NCBI GenBank assembly: GCA_021442155.1
Contig: CM038215.1
Coordinates: 276,322,413-276,386,412, forward strand
DNA length: 64,000 nt
Origin: Cymbidium sinense
Taxonomy: Eukaryota > Streptophyta > Magnoliopsida > Asparagales > Orchidaceae
Direction of reading: 5' to 3'
Under the pieces are notes generated by a model that searched no databases, had not been told where the DNA came from, and saw nothing but the letters and a program-made list of their open reading frames with translations. Every line of letters begins with the position of its first letter. Position 1 is the first letter of the stretch. Shown one piece after another: positions 1 through 11,276 of this stretch. A program made the position numbers and the translations under genes.

Positions 1-1510
1 GGACGTTGACTCAGATTGTGGTGGACGTGCTTTCTTGTGGACCATCTAATCTAAGTTGGATGGCCATGATTAAATCCTGCAGTTAAAGAGGATTAAATTA
101 AGGGTTTTGACATGATTTGATCATGGCTGTCTATTCCAATCACACGGAATAGATGACCCATGATCCATCTTCGTACGAGCAATGAATGATAGAGCCCGTC
201 TGCCATGGATCACTCGATCTGAGCTCACCTGAGCTCAGATCCACTCCAAACTCAACCCAAACCTTCATGTGAAGGATCCAAAAGGATCCAATGGCTAGGA
301 TGGGCTCAAATGTAAGTTCACTTTGAAAAGGACCAAAATATTTTCATTTAAGGATCAATTTTGAGAAATTACCTCATCGGAGCTTATGATCAGCAGTTCC
401 AACGATTGAGGTAGTTTCGTACTGTTGAGCCACATGAGCTTTAATTTAAGGTGGTTTGCTCTATGGACCAAGGCCCTCCCTTTAAGCATTCGATCTTGAT
501 CAAAGTATGGCTTTTGGTGGCTTTATAACTCAAGGGATGATTTACTTGGCTTTGATTAGGTATGGTGAAGGTGTGTGCAAGTTTAATTGATGTTTGGTTA
601 AGGGATGGATGGGTTTGAATCAAGGGAGGTCTCCTTTATTTTAGTTTCACGTACAGAGAAGAATGGTCGATCGAGGGAGGTTTTAAAATGCTTTGAGGGA
701 TTTTGTTTCTCACTTGGGGGATTAGAGAGTGTAAATGGTGATGAATCCAACTCAAATTGAGGGAGTATACCCCTCAATTATGTGTGATGGATAGATGGGG
801 TCTGTCCTAAATTTCTATTGATTCATCATCATCGAGGCATCGAAGGGGTCACCGCAGCTCCAATGGCATGCTAGGGTTAGAAGAAGTTATGGTAGGGAGC
901 TTAAGGCAATATTTAGCATGATTGGGTTGGCTTGGTCCTTTGGGTGCTTGATTTGTCTTGAGACAGGAGGAGGTGAACTCCCCTTGGTCCATGGTGATCT
1001 AAGCTAAGGGTGGGATAGAATGCTAGGGTTGGAAGAAGTTATGGTAGGGAGCTTAAGGCAAGATTTAGCACGATTGGGTTGGCTTGGTCCTTTGGGTGCT
1101 CGATTTAGCTTGAGATGGGAGGAGGTGCACTCCCTTTTGTCCATGGCTGATCTTAGCTATTGTAGGGTGGGATAGAAAGCTTAGGCACACCCCATTTGGC
1201 ACTAGGATGGCGCCAAGTGATGGGAGAGTGGAATTTACTTCTTATGGAAAGAATCCATTATGGGGAGGTTTATCAAATGGCTAATTCCCTTGTGTGGGGT
1301 CCACATGGATTTAGGCTAGTTTGGGAGTGATCTATGACTAGTTTGGGTCGAGTTTTGACAATTCCTATGGTCCCATGGGTTGGTTTGGGGTGGTTTAGCT
1401 TCATTTGGTCAAATGGGCACATATGGGTTCATGTTGGGTTACGTTGACCAATTGGTCATATTGGGTTAAACCAAGGCTTGGTTTAGGTTTAAATGATGAT
1501 TTGAAGACCA
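1..1510. repeat. Dispersed repeat, copy A (possibly LTR-derived); no gene
   Basis: No coding sequence is supported. The stretch shares a series of short blocks, in the same order and orientation, with 24760-27880: a GAGCTCAGAT / AAGCTCAGAT block followed by 'caaccca', 'aatggctag', 'cctcatcgg', and at the right end the GGTCAA-rich text around 'gttgaccaattggtca' (about 1443 here, about 26070 in copy B). Such long non-coding, directly repeated blocks would fit LTR or untranslated parts of an LTR element, but I see no ends, primer-binding site or target duplication. It stops where telomere-like satellite begins, near 1511. Confidence 0.5.
868..1177. repeat. Imperfect tandem duplication, about 152 bp unit
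   Basis: Two adjacent copies start with 'atgctagggtt' at 868 and 1020 and end with 'gggtgggatagaa' at 1008-1020 and 1165-1177. They differ by scattered substitutions and a 5-base insertion. This is a local duplication inside the dispersed repeat. Confidence 0.85.
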
Positions 1511-4500
1511 AAGTTTTTAGGATTTTTTTTTAATTTAGGTTTAGGTATAGGTTTTATTTATTTTATTTTAGTTTATTTTAGTTTAGGTTTAGGCTTAGTT
1601 TCATTTTTTTTTAGGGTTTAGGATTTATTTTTTATTTATTTTTATGTTTGATTTTTAGGTTTCTTTTTTAGGTTTAGGTTTTTATTTAGCTTTTATTTTA
1701 TTTTATTTTAGGTTTATTTTTTTTATTTTATGTTTAGTTTTAATTTTATTTAAATTTTTATTCTTAGGTTCATTTTATTTTTTAGTTTAGTTTAGGTTTT
1801 TATTTATTTTATTTTAATGTATTTTTTATTTTTTTATTTTTTATTTTATTTTATTTTTAGGTTTAGAGTTATTTTTTGGTTTGGGTTTTTATTTTATTTT
1901 ATTTAGGTTTAGGTTTTCTTATTTATTTTATTTTAGGTTATATTTAGTTTATGTTTAGGTTTTTAGGTTTTTAGGTTTTTAGTGTTTAGGGCTTAGGGTT
2001 TAGGGTTTAGGGTTTAGGGTTTAGGGTTTTGGGTTTAGTGTTTAGGGTTTAGGGTTTAGGGTTTAGGGTTTATGGTTAGGGTTTAGGGTTTACACTGTAT
2101 GGGTTTAGGGTTTAGGGTTTAGGATTTAGGGTTTGGGGTTTAGGGTCCAGTGGTCTGGTTTTTTTTAAAAAAATTAAGTAAACCAAGGTTTAAGCACATT
2201 TAATTTATTTTTTTTATTTATTAATTTGTTTATTATTTTTATTTAGATTTTGTTATTTTATTTAGTTTATTTATTTATTTTAAGTTAATTTATTTTTAAG
2301 TTATTTATTTTAATTTATTTTAAGTTTAGGTTTAGGTTTATGTTTATTTTTTAGTTTAGTTTTATTTTTAGGTTTAGGTTTTATTTTTTCTTTTTAAGTT
2401 TAGGCTTCGGTTTAGGTTTTAGGTTTTTATTTTCAATTTATTTTTAGGTTTTGTTTTTTAGTTTAGGTTTAGGCTTATTTTTAGTTTATTTTATTTTATT
2501 TAGTTTAGGTTTTAAGTTTAGTTTATTTTAGGTTTAGGTTTAGGTTTTATTTATTTTAGTTTAGTTTATTTTAGTTTAGGTTTATGTTTATTTTGTTTAT
2601 TATATTTTATATTTGGGTTTTTTTGCTTAATCTTGTTTAGGTTTTATTTTGATTTATTTTAGGTTTATTTTTAGGTTTAGGTTTTATTTAGTTTTTTTTA
2701 TTTTATTTATTATAGGTTTATTTTATTTTATTTTATGTTTAGTTTTTATATTATTTAGTTTTTTTTATTTTGATGATTATTTTATTTCTTTAGTTTAGTT
2801 TAGGTTTTTATTTATTTTATTTTAGTTTTTATTTTATTTTTTATTTCATTTTTAGGTTTAGGATTAGGTTTTAATTTATGTTTTTATTTTATTTTATTAT
2901 ATTTAAGTTTAGGTTCTTAATTTATTTTATTTTTTTGGTTTTGTTTAGTTTAGGTTTATGTTTTAGGTTTAGGGTTTGGGCTGGGGGGTTTGAGGCTTAA
3001 TTTTGGTAGGTCAGGGTGATTTAGGGTTTAGGTTTTAAGGTTTAGGGTTTAGGGTTTAGGGCATGAGGTTTAGGATTTTAGGGTTTAGGGTTAAGGGTTT
3101 AGGGTTTAGGGTTTTTGGGTTTAGTGTTTAGGGTTGTAAGTAAAGGGTTTAGGGTTTTTTTTTTAAATTTCTTTTTATTTTTTATTTATTTTTTAAATTA
3201 AGTAAACTAGTAGGTTTAGGTTTATCTAGTTTATTTTTATTTTTATTTAGTTTAGTTTAGTTTATTTTTTAGGTTTAGGGTTATTTTTAGTTTAATTTTA
3301 TTTTCATTTTATTTTATTTTTATTTATTTTATTTTGCATTTTATTTAGTTTAAATTTATTTATTTTGATTTATTTTTAGGTTTAGGTTTAGGTTTAAGAT
3401 TATTTTTTAGTTTAGTTTTATTTTATTTTTTATCTTTTAGTTTAGTTTATTTTAGTTTAGGTTTAGGTTTAATCTTTTTTTAGGTTTTTGTTTTTTTTTT
3501 TTAGTTTAGTGTATCGGTGTTATTTTCTTTTTTTTTTAGGTTTTATTTTTGGGTTTATTTTTAAGGTTTAGGATTTTATTTAATTTTTATTTATTTTATT
3601 TTTGGTTTATTTTATTTTTATCTTAGGTTTACTTTTTATTTTAGTTAGGTTTTTTATTTTTTTAGTTTAGTTTAGGTTCTTATTTATATTGTTTTAGTTT
3701 TTATTTTTTATTTTATTTTCTATTTTAGTTTAGGTTAAGGTTTAGGCTTTCATTTTTGGTATATTTTATTTTATTTTATTTTGCATTAGGTTTACATTTT
3801 TAGCATTTTAGGGTTTAGGGTTTAGGTTTTAGGTATTTATTTTAAGGTTTTTTTAGGTTTTACTTTTTAGTTTATTTTATTTTATTTAGTTTAAGGCTTA
3901 GGTTTAGGTTTAGATTTAATTTATTTTAGTTTAGTTTTGTTTTGTTTAGTTTAGGTTTAGCTTTATTTTACTTTGTTTAATTTATTTTTATTTTAGGTTT
4001 AGGTTTTATTTTTAGTTTTGGGTTTGGGATTTATTTTTAGGTTTATTTTTTAGGTTTAGGTTTTTATTTATTTTTTATTTTTATTATTTTTATTTTACAT
4101 TTAGTTTTTATTTTAGTTAGGAATTTTATTCTTAGGTTTAATTTATTATTTTAGTTTAGGTTAGATTTTTTTTTATTTTATTTTAGTTAATTTTAAATAT
4201 TCTTTTTTAGTATAGGTTTAGATTTTTAATTTATTTTTAGGTTTAAGTTTTGGTTTAGATAAAAAATGAGCACACATAAATCAAAAACCCTAGATAAGTA
4301 GAACCGTCTCTACTATAATCACAGTTCCATAAGTAGCAGATCGGATCGACTGTTCTTCAATTTCTCCAGTTCTCATCAGACCCACCCCTACGTCTTGAGT
4401 AGCGGGATCCGACATCATATCCCCGATCTCTTTCTCCGCCACTGCCACGGCTGTAACCTCCATCACTCTTCCCGCCTCCATAACCACCACTGCTCCTACC

Positions 4501-6945
4501 ACCAACTCCATATCCACCAGTAGCTCTAGTTCCCCCACCACCACTACAATAATCGTTGCCTCCGCCTTTGCCTCTACCACCAGATCTAGACTGAGCCTAG
4601 TTTAGGGTGATGTTCCTTCCTTGAAGGCTCTAGCCATTCTTAAGGTTTAAGGTCATTTTAAGGTTTAGGGTTAGTTTAGGTTTAGGATCTGGGTTTGGGG
4701 TTTAAGGTTTACGGTTCTATGTTTTAGTTTAGGTTTAGGGTTTAGGGTTTATGGGTTTAGGTTTTAGGGTTTACGCTTTAGGGTTTAGAGTTGTAGGTTT
4801 TGGGTGTTGGTTTAGAGTTGTAGGTTTAGGGTTTGGGGTTAGTTTTAGGGTTTAGGATTTTTTATTTTAAATTAAGTAAACTGGTAGGTTTAAGTTTATT
4901 TAATTTTTTATTTATTTGGCTTTATTTCAATTTATTTTATTTTTAATTTTATTTAGGTTTATGTTTTATTTGTAGTTATTTTATTTATTTTAGGTTTATT
5001 TATTTTAGTTTAGGTTTTTATTTTAGTTTATTTTTAAGTTTATTTTTTAGTTGAGTTTTATTTTTATTTTATTTTTTAGGTTTAGGTTTCATTTTTTATT
5101 TTTATGTTTAGGTTTAAATTTTTATTTTATTTCTTTTAGGTTTAGAATTTAGGTTTTTATTTTAGGCTTATTTTTAGGTTTTATTTTTTCATGTAGGTTT
5201 AGGTTTATTTTTAGTTTATTTCATTTTATTTAGTTTAAGGTTTAGGTTTAGTTTTTTTATGTTTAGATTTTATTTATTTTAGTTTAGTTTATTTTAGTTT
5301 AGGTTTAATTAATTTTATTTTGTTTAGTTTTGGTTTAGGTTTTCTTTTGTATTCAATTATAGGTTTATTTTTTAGGTTTAGGTTTTATTTATTTTATTTT
5401 ATTTTATTTTAGGTTTATACTATTTTATTTAACATTTGGGTTTTATATTATTTAGGTTTTTTATTTTAGGTTTATTTAATTTTGGTGTAGTTTAGGATTT
5501 TATTAATTTTATTTATTTTAGTTTTATTTTTATTTTATTTTATTTTTTAGATTTATAGGTCCATGTTTAGGTTTAGGTTTTATTTTAAGTTTTATTTTAT
5601 TTTATTGAGGTTTAAGTTTTATTATTTAATTTATTTTAGGCTTTATTTAGTTTAGGTTTAGGATTTTAGGTTTTGGTTTTGGTTTTAGGTTTTAGGTTTA
5701 GGGTTTAGGGTTTAGGGTCGGGATGGTTTAGGGTTTAGGGTCAGGGAGGGTTAGGGTTAGGGTTTGTAGGTTTTAGGGTTTAGTGTTAGGATTTTTTTTA
5801 TTCTTTTATTTTGGTTTTGGGTAGGGTTTTAAGGTTTAGGGCTGATTTAGGGTTAAGGGGTAGGTTTAGGTTTAGAGTTTAGGGTGGGTTTAGGATTTAA
5901 AGTTTAGGGCTAGGGTTTAGTGTCAAGTTTTTTTTTTAAAATTAAGTAAAACCAGAGGTTTAGGTTTATTTAATTTTTATTTGTATATTTAGGTTTTGTT
6001 TTATTTTATTTAGTTTAGTTTATTTATTTTAGGTTTGTTTATTTATTTTTGTTTAGGTTTTTTATTTTTTTTAGGTTTAGATTTATTTTTATTTTTTAAT
6101 TTATTTTATTTTTTTAGGTTTACATTTTAATTTTTATTTTTAGGTTTAGGTTGATATTTTATTTTATTTTTCTATGTTTATGTTTTAGGTTTTTATTTTA
6201 GGTTTATTTTTATGTTTTATTTTTTTAGTTTAGGTTTAGGTTTAGTTTTAATTTTATTTTATTTTATTTTATTTATGGTTTAGGTTTAGTTTATTTTAGG
6301 TTTAGGTTTTATTTATTTTAGTTTAGTTTATTTTAGTTTAGTTTAGGTTTATTTTATATTATTTATTTTAGGTTCAAAATTTTCTTTTATTGTAGGGTTT
6401 AGGTTTTTTTTTTTTTATGTATTATTTTTAGGTTTATTTTTAGGTTTAGGTTTTTATTTAGTTGTTATTTTATATTATATTAGGTTTATTTTATTTTTAT
6501 TTTACAGTTAGTTTTTATTTTATTTAGTTTTTTATTTTTAGGTTTATTTTATTTTTTAGTGTAGTTTAAGTTTTTAGTTATTTTATTTTATTTTAGTTTT
6601 TATTTTTTTAAAATTTTTAGGTTTAGGTTTAGGTTCAGTTTAAGGTTTTACTTTAAGTTTTTATTTTATTTTATTTTTATATAATTTAGGTTTGGTTTTT
6701 AATTTGTTTTATTTTGAATTTTATTTAGTTTAGGTTTAGGTTTTTGGTTTTTAGGTTTTTAGGGTTTAAGGTTTAGGGTTTAGGGTTTAGGGTTTAGGGT
6801 TTAGGGTTTGGGGGTTAAGGTTTAGGATTTAGGGATGTAGGTTTTTAGGTTTTGGGTTTTGAGATTAGGCTTTAGCTTTAGGGATTAGGGTTTAAGGTTT
6901 AGGGTTTTAGGGTTTAGGATTTATGGTTTATGATTTAGGGTTGTA
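1511..6945 (-). repeat. Telomere-like higher-order satellite block T1 (TTTAGGG on +)
   Basis: About 5.4 kb of TTTAGG/TTTTATTTTA-rich sequence with tracts of exact or near TTTAGGG (for example 1985-2090, 3040-3150, 4735-4860, 5695-5790, 6765-6960). The sense strand, defined by CCCTAAA and by the GRP fragment, is the minus strand. The punctuation motif AAATTAAGTAAA lies next to T-runs near 2165, 3195, 4869 and 5938, which is about 1.03, 1.67 and 1.07 kb apart. The long interval contains GRP fragment M1. A second landmark (TTTAGTTTAGGTTTAGG then TTTTAGG) recurs near 1945, 2940, 5640 and 6720. No real open reading frame is present. Confidence 0.85.
4253..4640 (-). pseudogene. GRP 3' fragment M1 (glycine-rich RNA-binding protein)
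   Basis: Read on the minus strand this is the end of a plant glycine-rich RNA-binding protein mRNA. It starts with the last RRM strand (frame related to NLDGRNITVNEAQSR near 4640-4585), continues through the Gly/Arg/Tyr/Ser-rich tail (YGGGKSDGGYSRG-like repeats) and ends ENWRN-stop with TGA at 4357-4359. About 100 bp of 3' UTR follow, to a CTCATTTTTTATC block. The first two thirds of the RRM are missing, and in-frame stops occur in the RRM remnant. Intact plant GRPs of this family bind RNA in nucleus and cytoplasm, but this copy cannot. The only long ORF here (4290-4580) is out of the GRP frame. It sits 229 bp after a punctuation motif. Confidence 0.85.
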
Positions 6946-7838
6946 GGTACATGGTTTTGCTGGCTTAATAAGCCTTATGTTCAATCCGATCAATTTTGAT
7001 GATAACAAACGAATGCTTGGATCTTCTAATGAATGTTTTTATGTATTTCAGATATATCAATTGATAATTACATATCCAATACATCTCATAATATGTTTGA
7101 GGAAATTGCAAGAGTAGAAGAATGAAAGATAGATCAAATTGGATAAATGAAGCTCAAAATATAATATTTTAGGCTATATGCATTTATTTCGGCATGAATC
7201 AATTTTCTCACAACTTAACATATTATTTTAATGAGGTTAATTTATATAAATCTCTATCGAATTAACATTCAATTATATGTTTCATACATAACATTTGAAT
7301 TTTCAAAATAATAAGTGATAATGACTATTAAGTGTAATTATTTTATTTACTTAATATAATTAAATATTTTAATTTAATTTGATGGTAATATGATATATAA
7401 CATATGTATGATTACATATAAATCATATCATAATATTTAAATGTCACATGCCAAAATTAACACAAATATATGAAATTTTGTATTTTAGCCAAAGTCATTT
7501 TATAATCAAGGAATTTATATCTGATTTCATCTCCAATGGATTCCTTGGATTTTTTTTCTTTAATTTGATAGGTCACATGACCCACGTTTGATTAAAATTG
7601 AATTTATTTTGACTTTTCATACATTAACTGATTTTAATAATGAATGCATGCTACATGCTTTGAATATATTAAAAGCCATATTTGATTATTTTTTACTTGC
7701 CCATGTGAATAGCTGGGCGCTTTAATTTAATATTTATTTAATATAAATTATATTTTTATTGAATATTAAATTATCACATGATAGCATGAGGTTAGAATAA
7801 TACATTTTTTTGGAATAACTCAAAATGACCTTCTTGTC

Positions 7839-7845
7839 TATAAAT
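7839..7845 (+). promoter_or_regulatory. TATA box of the copia LTR promoter
   Basis: TATAAAT in the context GTCTATAAATTACC, preceded by AT-rich U3 and followed about 30 bases later by a C/T/A-rich stretch suitable for transcription start near 7870. That gives a U3 of about 0.9 kb. Position is inferred from sequence only. Confidence 0.5.
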
Positions 7846-8834
7846 TACCCTCATTCTCTTCATGAAAGCATTCCTCATTCAAAATTCAAAATCCCTCCAG
7901 CAAATCTAAGAGAAAATTTCTTAGATTTTCCTTCCAAGTGTTCTCCAAATATTGCAAGATCAAATTCTTGGTTTGGAAGCTTCAACATCTTCAACTAAGC
8001 AAGCTTTTTCAAATTACTTGAGTTTATTTTCTTGATCTTAATCCTTTTTAGTTGGTCATGCTATTTTCACCATCTATTTATTCTTTCCAATTTATACTCT
8101 TTGGTGGATTAGTCTTTGGGCATTATTTTTCATATCAAAGTTTCTCAATCATTTTTTTTTGTGAAAAAACTCTTATGATAGTTTGTAGGATCTATTTCAA
8201 CTTGTTGAAATTTTTAACTTCCTACAAATTTCTTTTGGTTTCTTGAAATATTTCTTCATTAATCTCATTTTGAAAGATCATTTATTCTTAGATCTATTTT
8301 AGAAGTATATTTTAAGCATTTTAAATTAAATTATTATGCTGAAATTATTTTCATATTTGCTAGATATCTCTTTTTAATTAAAAGCTTACTAGCCTACTTA
8401 GATCTATCATATACTCATTTTATTTAAGTATTTTGTGATCATTAGCTTTAATTGAAAGAATCATTTTGGTTAAAATAAAACAAATTATTCCTTGCTGAAA
8501 TTTATTTTATTGTGCAAAAGAATATTGTAAATTTATTTTGAAATAATTTTTATTTTAGTCTACAAATTGTAGTAACATGAACATCTTAGTAAGATCACTT
8601 TAAGATATTCATTTTATTATTTCTTATCAATATTAAGTGAGCATTTTATCTTGCAAAAAATTTTTTTAAGTGGTCATTTGTAAGTTGTGAGATCAATTTT
8701 TTTGAATTTGATAGCTTGGTATACTTGTGAGAGATTTATTTTATCAAAATTTATTATTTTATATTTTTCTTTTTGTGCTATAAAATTTATATTGGGGTAG
8801 TACTCACCCCTTTGTAGGAGAGTATGTATTAGTT

Positions 8835-8859
8835 GTACTCTCCCATTATAGGAGAGTAC
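8835..8859. promoter_or_regulatory. Perfect 9-bp hairpin in the copia LTR
   Basis: GTACTCTCC at 8835-8843 and its exact complement GGAGAGTAC at 8851-8859 flank a 7-base loop. A related imperfect copy (TACTCACCCC...GGAGAGTA) lies just upstream at about 8797-8824. Sirevirus LTRs are known to contain palindromic motifs; the role here is not known. Confidence 0.6.
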
Positions 8860-8908
8860 TATTTGTAAGCTATTTTGCATTTAGTGGATTCCTAGCCAGG
8901 GGTGGCTA

Positions 8909-8955
8909 CGTGTGGACGTAGGCCGATTTTGGGTTTGGCCGAACCACGTAAAAAT
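8909..8955 (+). promoter_or_regulatory. Conserved Sirevirus LTR block (GTGGACGTAGGCC...GAACCACGTAAA)
   Basis: ACGTGTGGACGTAGGCC is followed 14 bases later by GGCCGAACCACGTAAA, making complementary outer arms (ACGT...GG / CC...ACGT). This arrangement is common near the 3' part of Sirevirus LTRs and is one reason for the lineage call. Confidence 0.6.
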
Positions 8956-9141
8956 TGTGTGCCTATTATCTCTCTTTACTTTACTATACTTTTATTTTTG
9001 CTGCATTAAGAATTGTATCTTGTCATTAAAAAATCAAAAATTAATTTTCTACTAAAACTTAAAATTTAAGGTTTAAGTTTTAAAATTTCTAATATCGTCC
9101 AATTCACATGCCACCCTCTTGGATGCTATAATGACTCATAA

Positions 9142-9155
9142 TTGGTATTAGAGCC
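9142..9155 (+). promoter_or_regulatory. Primer-binding site, initiator tRNA-Met type
   Basis: TTGGTATTAGAGCC differs at one base from the usual plant copia site TTGGTATCAGAGCC, complementary to the 3' end of initiator tRNA-Met. It starts 4 bases after the predicted LTR end and 46 bases before the gag start codon. Confidence 0.85.
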
Positions 9156-9200
9156 TAGGCTCTTTTATTGGTTTAACATCCAAGAGTAGATCTTTTCACA

Positions 9201-10456
9201 ATGGCACAAGGTTTCCCAAAGGGTTCACTACCACAGGGACAATCCACTCATAGAACTCCACTTTTAGATAGTGTACCATTTGATTATTGGAAAAATAGAA
9301 TTAGTATATTTTTAAGAGGTCAAGATCTGCGCATGTGGTATATGTTGACACATCAATATCATATACCCACAGTAGAAGTAAATGGAATTAAAGTAAAAAA
9401 ACCTTTTGAGGAATGGTCTGCAGCTGAAAGGGAACTTGATGAATTAAATGCTAGGGCTTGTAATACTTTACATTGTGCTTTATTACCTGATGATTACATG
9501 AAAATTTTTATGTTAAGTACAACAAAAGAAATATGGGATAAACTTATTATAACTTATGAAGGAACTAGTGAAGTTAAAGATGCTCACATAAATAGACTTG
9601 TTCATGAATATGAGTTATTTCATATGTCTCCTTCTGAATCTATTTCTCATATGTATACTAGATTCATGAAAATAATTAACACATTGCATTCTCTTGGAAA
9701 AACATATAGGAATCAATACTTAGCCTATAAGATTCTTAGATGTCTTCCAAAAGAATGGGAAGCTAAAGTAACTTTATTAAGCTATGGATTTATCTACTTA
9801 TCCACTTGATCGCTTTTGGGTTCTTTGATAGCACATGAATAGTTATTGCTCAAAGGGATAAGATGGATAACTTAGCAAAAAGGGAGAAGGAGAAAGGAAA
9901 AACCATTGCATTACAAGTTGATGATAGTGATGAGCATAACATCTCAAGCTCGGATGGTGATAGTGATGAGGTGGTCATGCTATCCAAAAGGCTTGGGAAC
10001 TTGCTAAGGAAGAAGAATCAAAGGTATAAAAAATCTAAACACTATAAATTTCAAACTAAGAAATTTCTTGCAGGTGAAGGGATCATTTGTTACCATTGTA
10101 AAAAGCCTCGACACATAAGAGGTGATTGTCCACAACTTGCTGAATCAAAGAAGAAAGATATTGATGTGGAAAGAAGAAAAATTATGATGGAGAAAAAGTA
10201 CCATAAGAAGAAGAAGACGGCTTTATGGGTCAATCCAGATTCAAATGAATCAAGTACTTGCTCATACGATGAAGAGGTCAACATATGTCTTATGGCAAAT
10301 GGAGAATCTGACTTAGATTCTCAAGAGGTATGTAATGATATATCTTATGATGAATTAGATGATGTTTTTAATGATTTAGTTATTGAATATAAAAAATTAA
10401 AAAGAAAATACAAAACCTTAGAAAAGAACATAAAATTTAGATATGCATTTTTATGA
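9201..10456 (+). pseudogene. gag: copia gag (capsid/nucleocapsid), frameshifted
   Basis: The first segment, 9201-9809 (202 aa from ATG), is a Sirevirus/UBN2-type Gag: FDYWKNRISIFLRGQDLRMW near residue 28, then the conserved TKEIWDKLIITYEGTSEVKDA and LVHEYELFHMSPSESISHMY blocks (each within about residues 105-160) and LRCLPKEWEAKVT near residue 185. Two frame changes between about 9775 and 9865 interrupt the next conserved part. The second segment, 9863-10456, resumes with a basic region and the zinc knuckle CYHCKKPRHIRGDC (CX2CX4HX4C) at about 10090-10131, followed by a Lys/Glu-rich coiled stretch. Gag would form virus-like particles and bind element RNA. It is not intact. Confidence 0.88.
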
Positions 10457-10574
10457 TTTAAAAAATGAATGTGATAATTTAAAAAGTTAAAATACTTCTT
10501 TATTAAATTGTTCCTTACTTGTATGTAAACTTGAAAGAGAGAATATCTTATTAAAAGCAAGATTAGAATTATGT

Positions 10575-10895
10575 TTGAAATCACAAGTTCATTATAATAG
10601 TTCATCGAGAAAAACATTGAATAAAAATTATTTGCATCATACACATCCCACTCATATACCTTATAATTACCGTGCTAAGTCATATGCAAACACTAATGTT
10701 TGGTGCAACTATTGTGATAGAAAAGGGCATATTTCATTTGATTGCTATGCACATAAATTACAAAACACTAAGCAATCATCTTATGTATGGGTACCAAAAG
10801 GTACAAGCACTACACAAACCACGCATGCTAGATATCTTGCTTCAAATGTTGAATGTGGACCCAAACATGTTTGGGTTCCAAAAGTTAACATGTGA
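10575..10895 (+). pseudogene. copia gag-pol linker with second zinc knuckle
   Basis: A 106-aa open segment continues the same polyprotein. It contains WCNYCDRKGHISFDC, a second CX2CX4HX4C knuckle, at about 10704-10745, followed by the repeated phrase 'VWVPKG/VWVPKV' that normally precedes the protease in Sireviruses. Stops and a frame change separate it from gag (10456) and from protease (10939). It is too decayed to encode a functional linker. Confidence 0.75.
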
Positions 10896-10920
10896 GTTTC
10901 TTTTGTAGGAATGCCTTGAA

Positions 10921-11130
10921 AGCAAAATCAAATAAGGCATGTGGTACTTGGATAGTGGATGCTCAAGACATATGACGGGAGATAAAGATAAATTCACAAC
11001 TTTAGAATCAAGTGATGGAGGATTTGTTACATATGGAGATAATGCAAAGGGAAAGATCATTGGCATTGATTCTATTTGTAAGAATTCTATCACTTTAGAT
11101 AAAGTTTCTAGTAGAAGGATTAAAATATAA
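10921..11130 (+). pseudogene. copia aspartic protease fragment
   Basis: WYLDSGCSRHMTGD, near the start of this segment, is the active-site signature of copia-type retrotransposon proteases (catalytic Asp in D-S-G). It is followed by FVTYGDNAKGKIIGID, the typical next strand. The reading frame is open to 11130 and then broken. In a working element the protease would cut the Gag-Pol polyprotein. The catalytic motif is retained but the protein is not complete. Confidence 0.85.
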
Positions 11131-11276
11131 TTTAATTTCTATTAGTCAATTTTGTGATAAAGGTTAGAATGTAGTATTCCATGAATCATATTGCATTATA
11201 AAAATAATGAAAATGTTTTGTTAGTAGGAAAAGATATAAAAATATTTATGTCATTGATTTAGATAGCTTTCATGAT

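Larger units (their letters stand above)
6978..9138 (+). repeat. 5' LTR of the copia element
   Basis: The left end is placed at TGTTCAATCC because the following 'caattttgatgataacaaa' is the usual start of Sirevirus LTRs. The right end is placed at CA (9137-9138) just before the primer-binding site. Length is about 2.16 kb. It contains a TATA box at 7839, a hairpin at 8835-8859 and the conserved GTGGACGTAGGCC...GGCCGAACCACGT block. The left boundary is uncertain by about 20-30 bases because the 3' LTR needed for comparison is absent. Small ORFs inside (8052-8246, 8674-8880) show no family similarity. Confidence 0.7.

Noticed and set aside
441..623. ORF of 60 aa on the minus strand
   Set aside because: Isolated short ORF in a dispersed repeat, with no similarity and no counterpart in copy B.
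1511..6945. A functional telomere or chromosome end
   Set aside because: The tracts are short, degenerate, interrupted and embedded between transposons on both sides; the satellite also occurs in both orientations. It is interstitial telomere-like DNA.
8052..8246. ORF of 64 aa, and 8674-8880 on the minus strand
   Set aside because: Both lie inside the copia LTR and have no family similarity.
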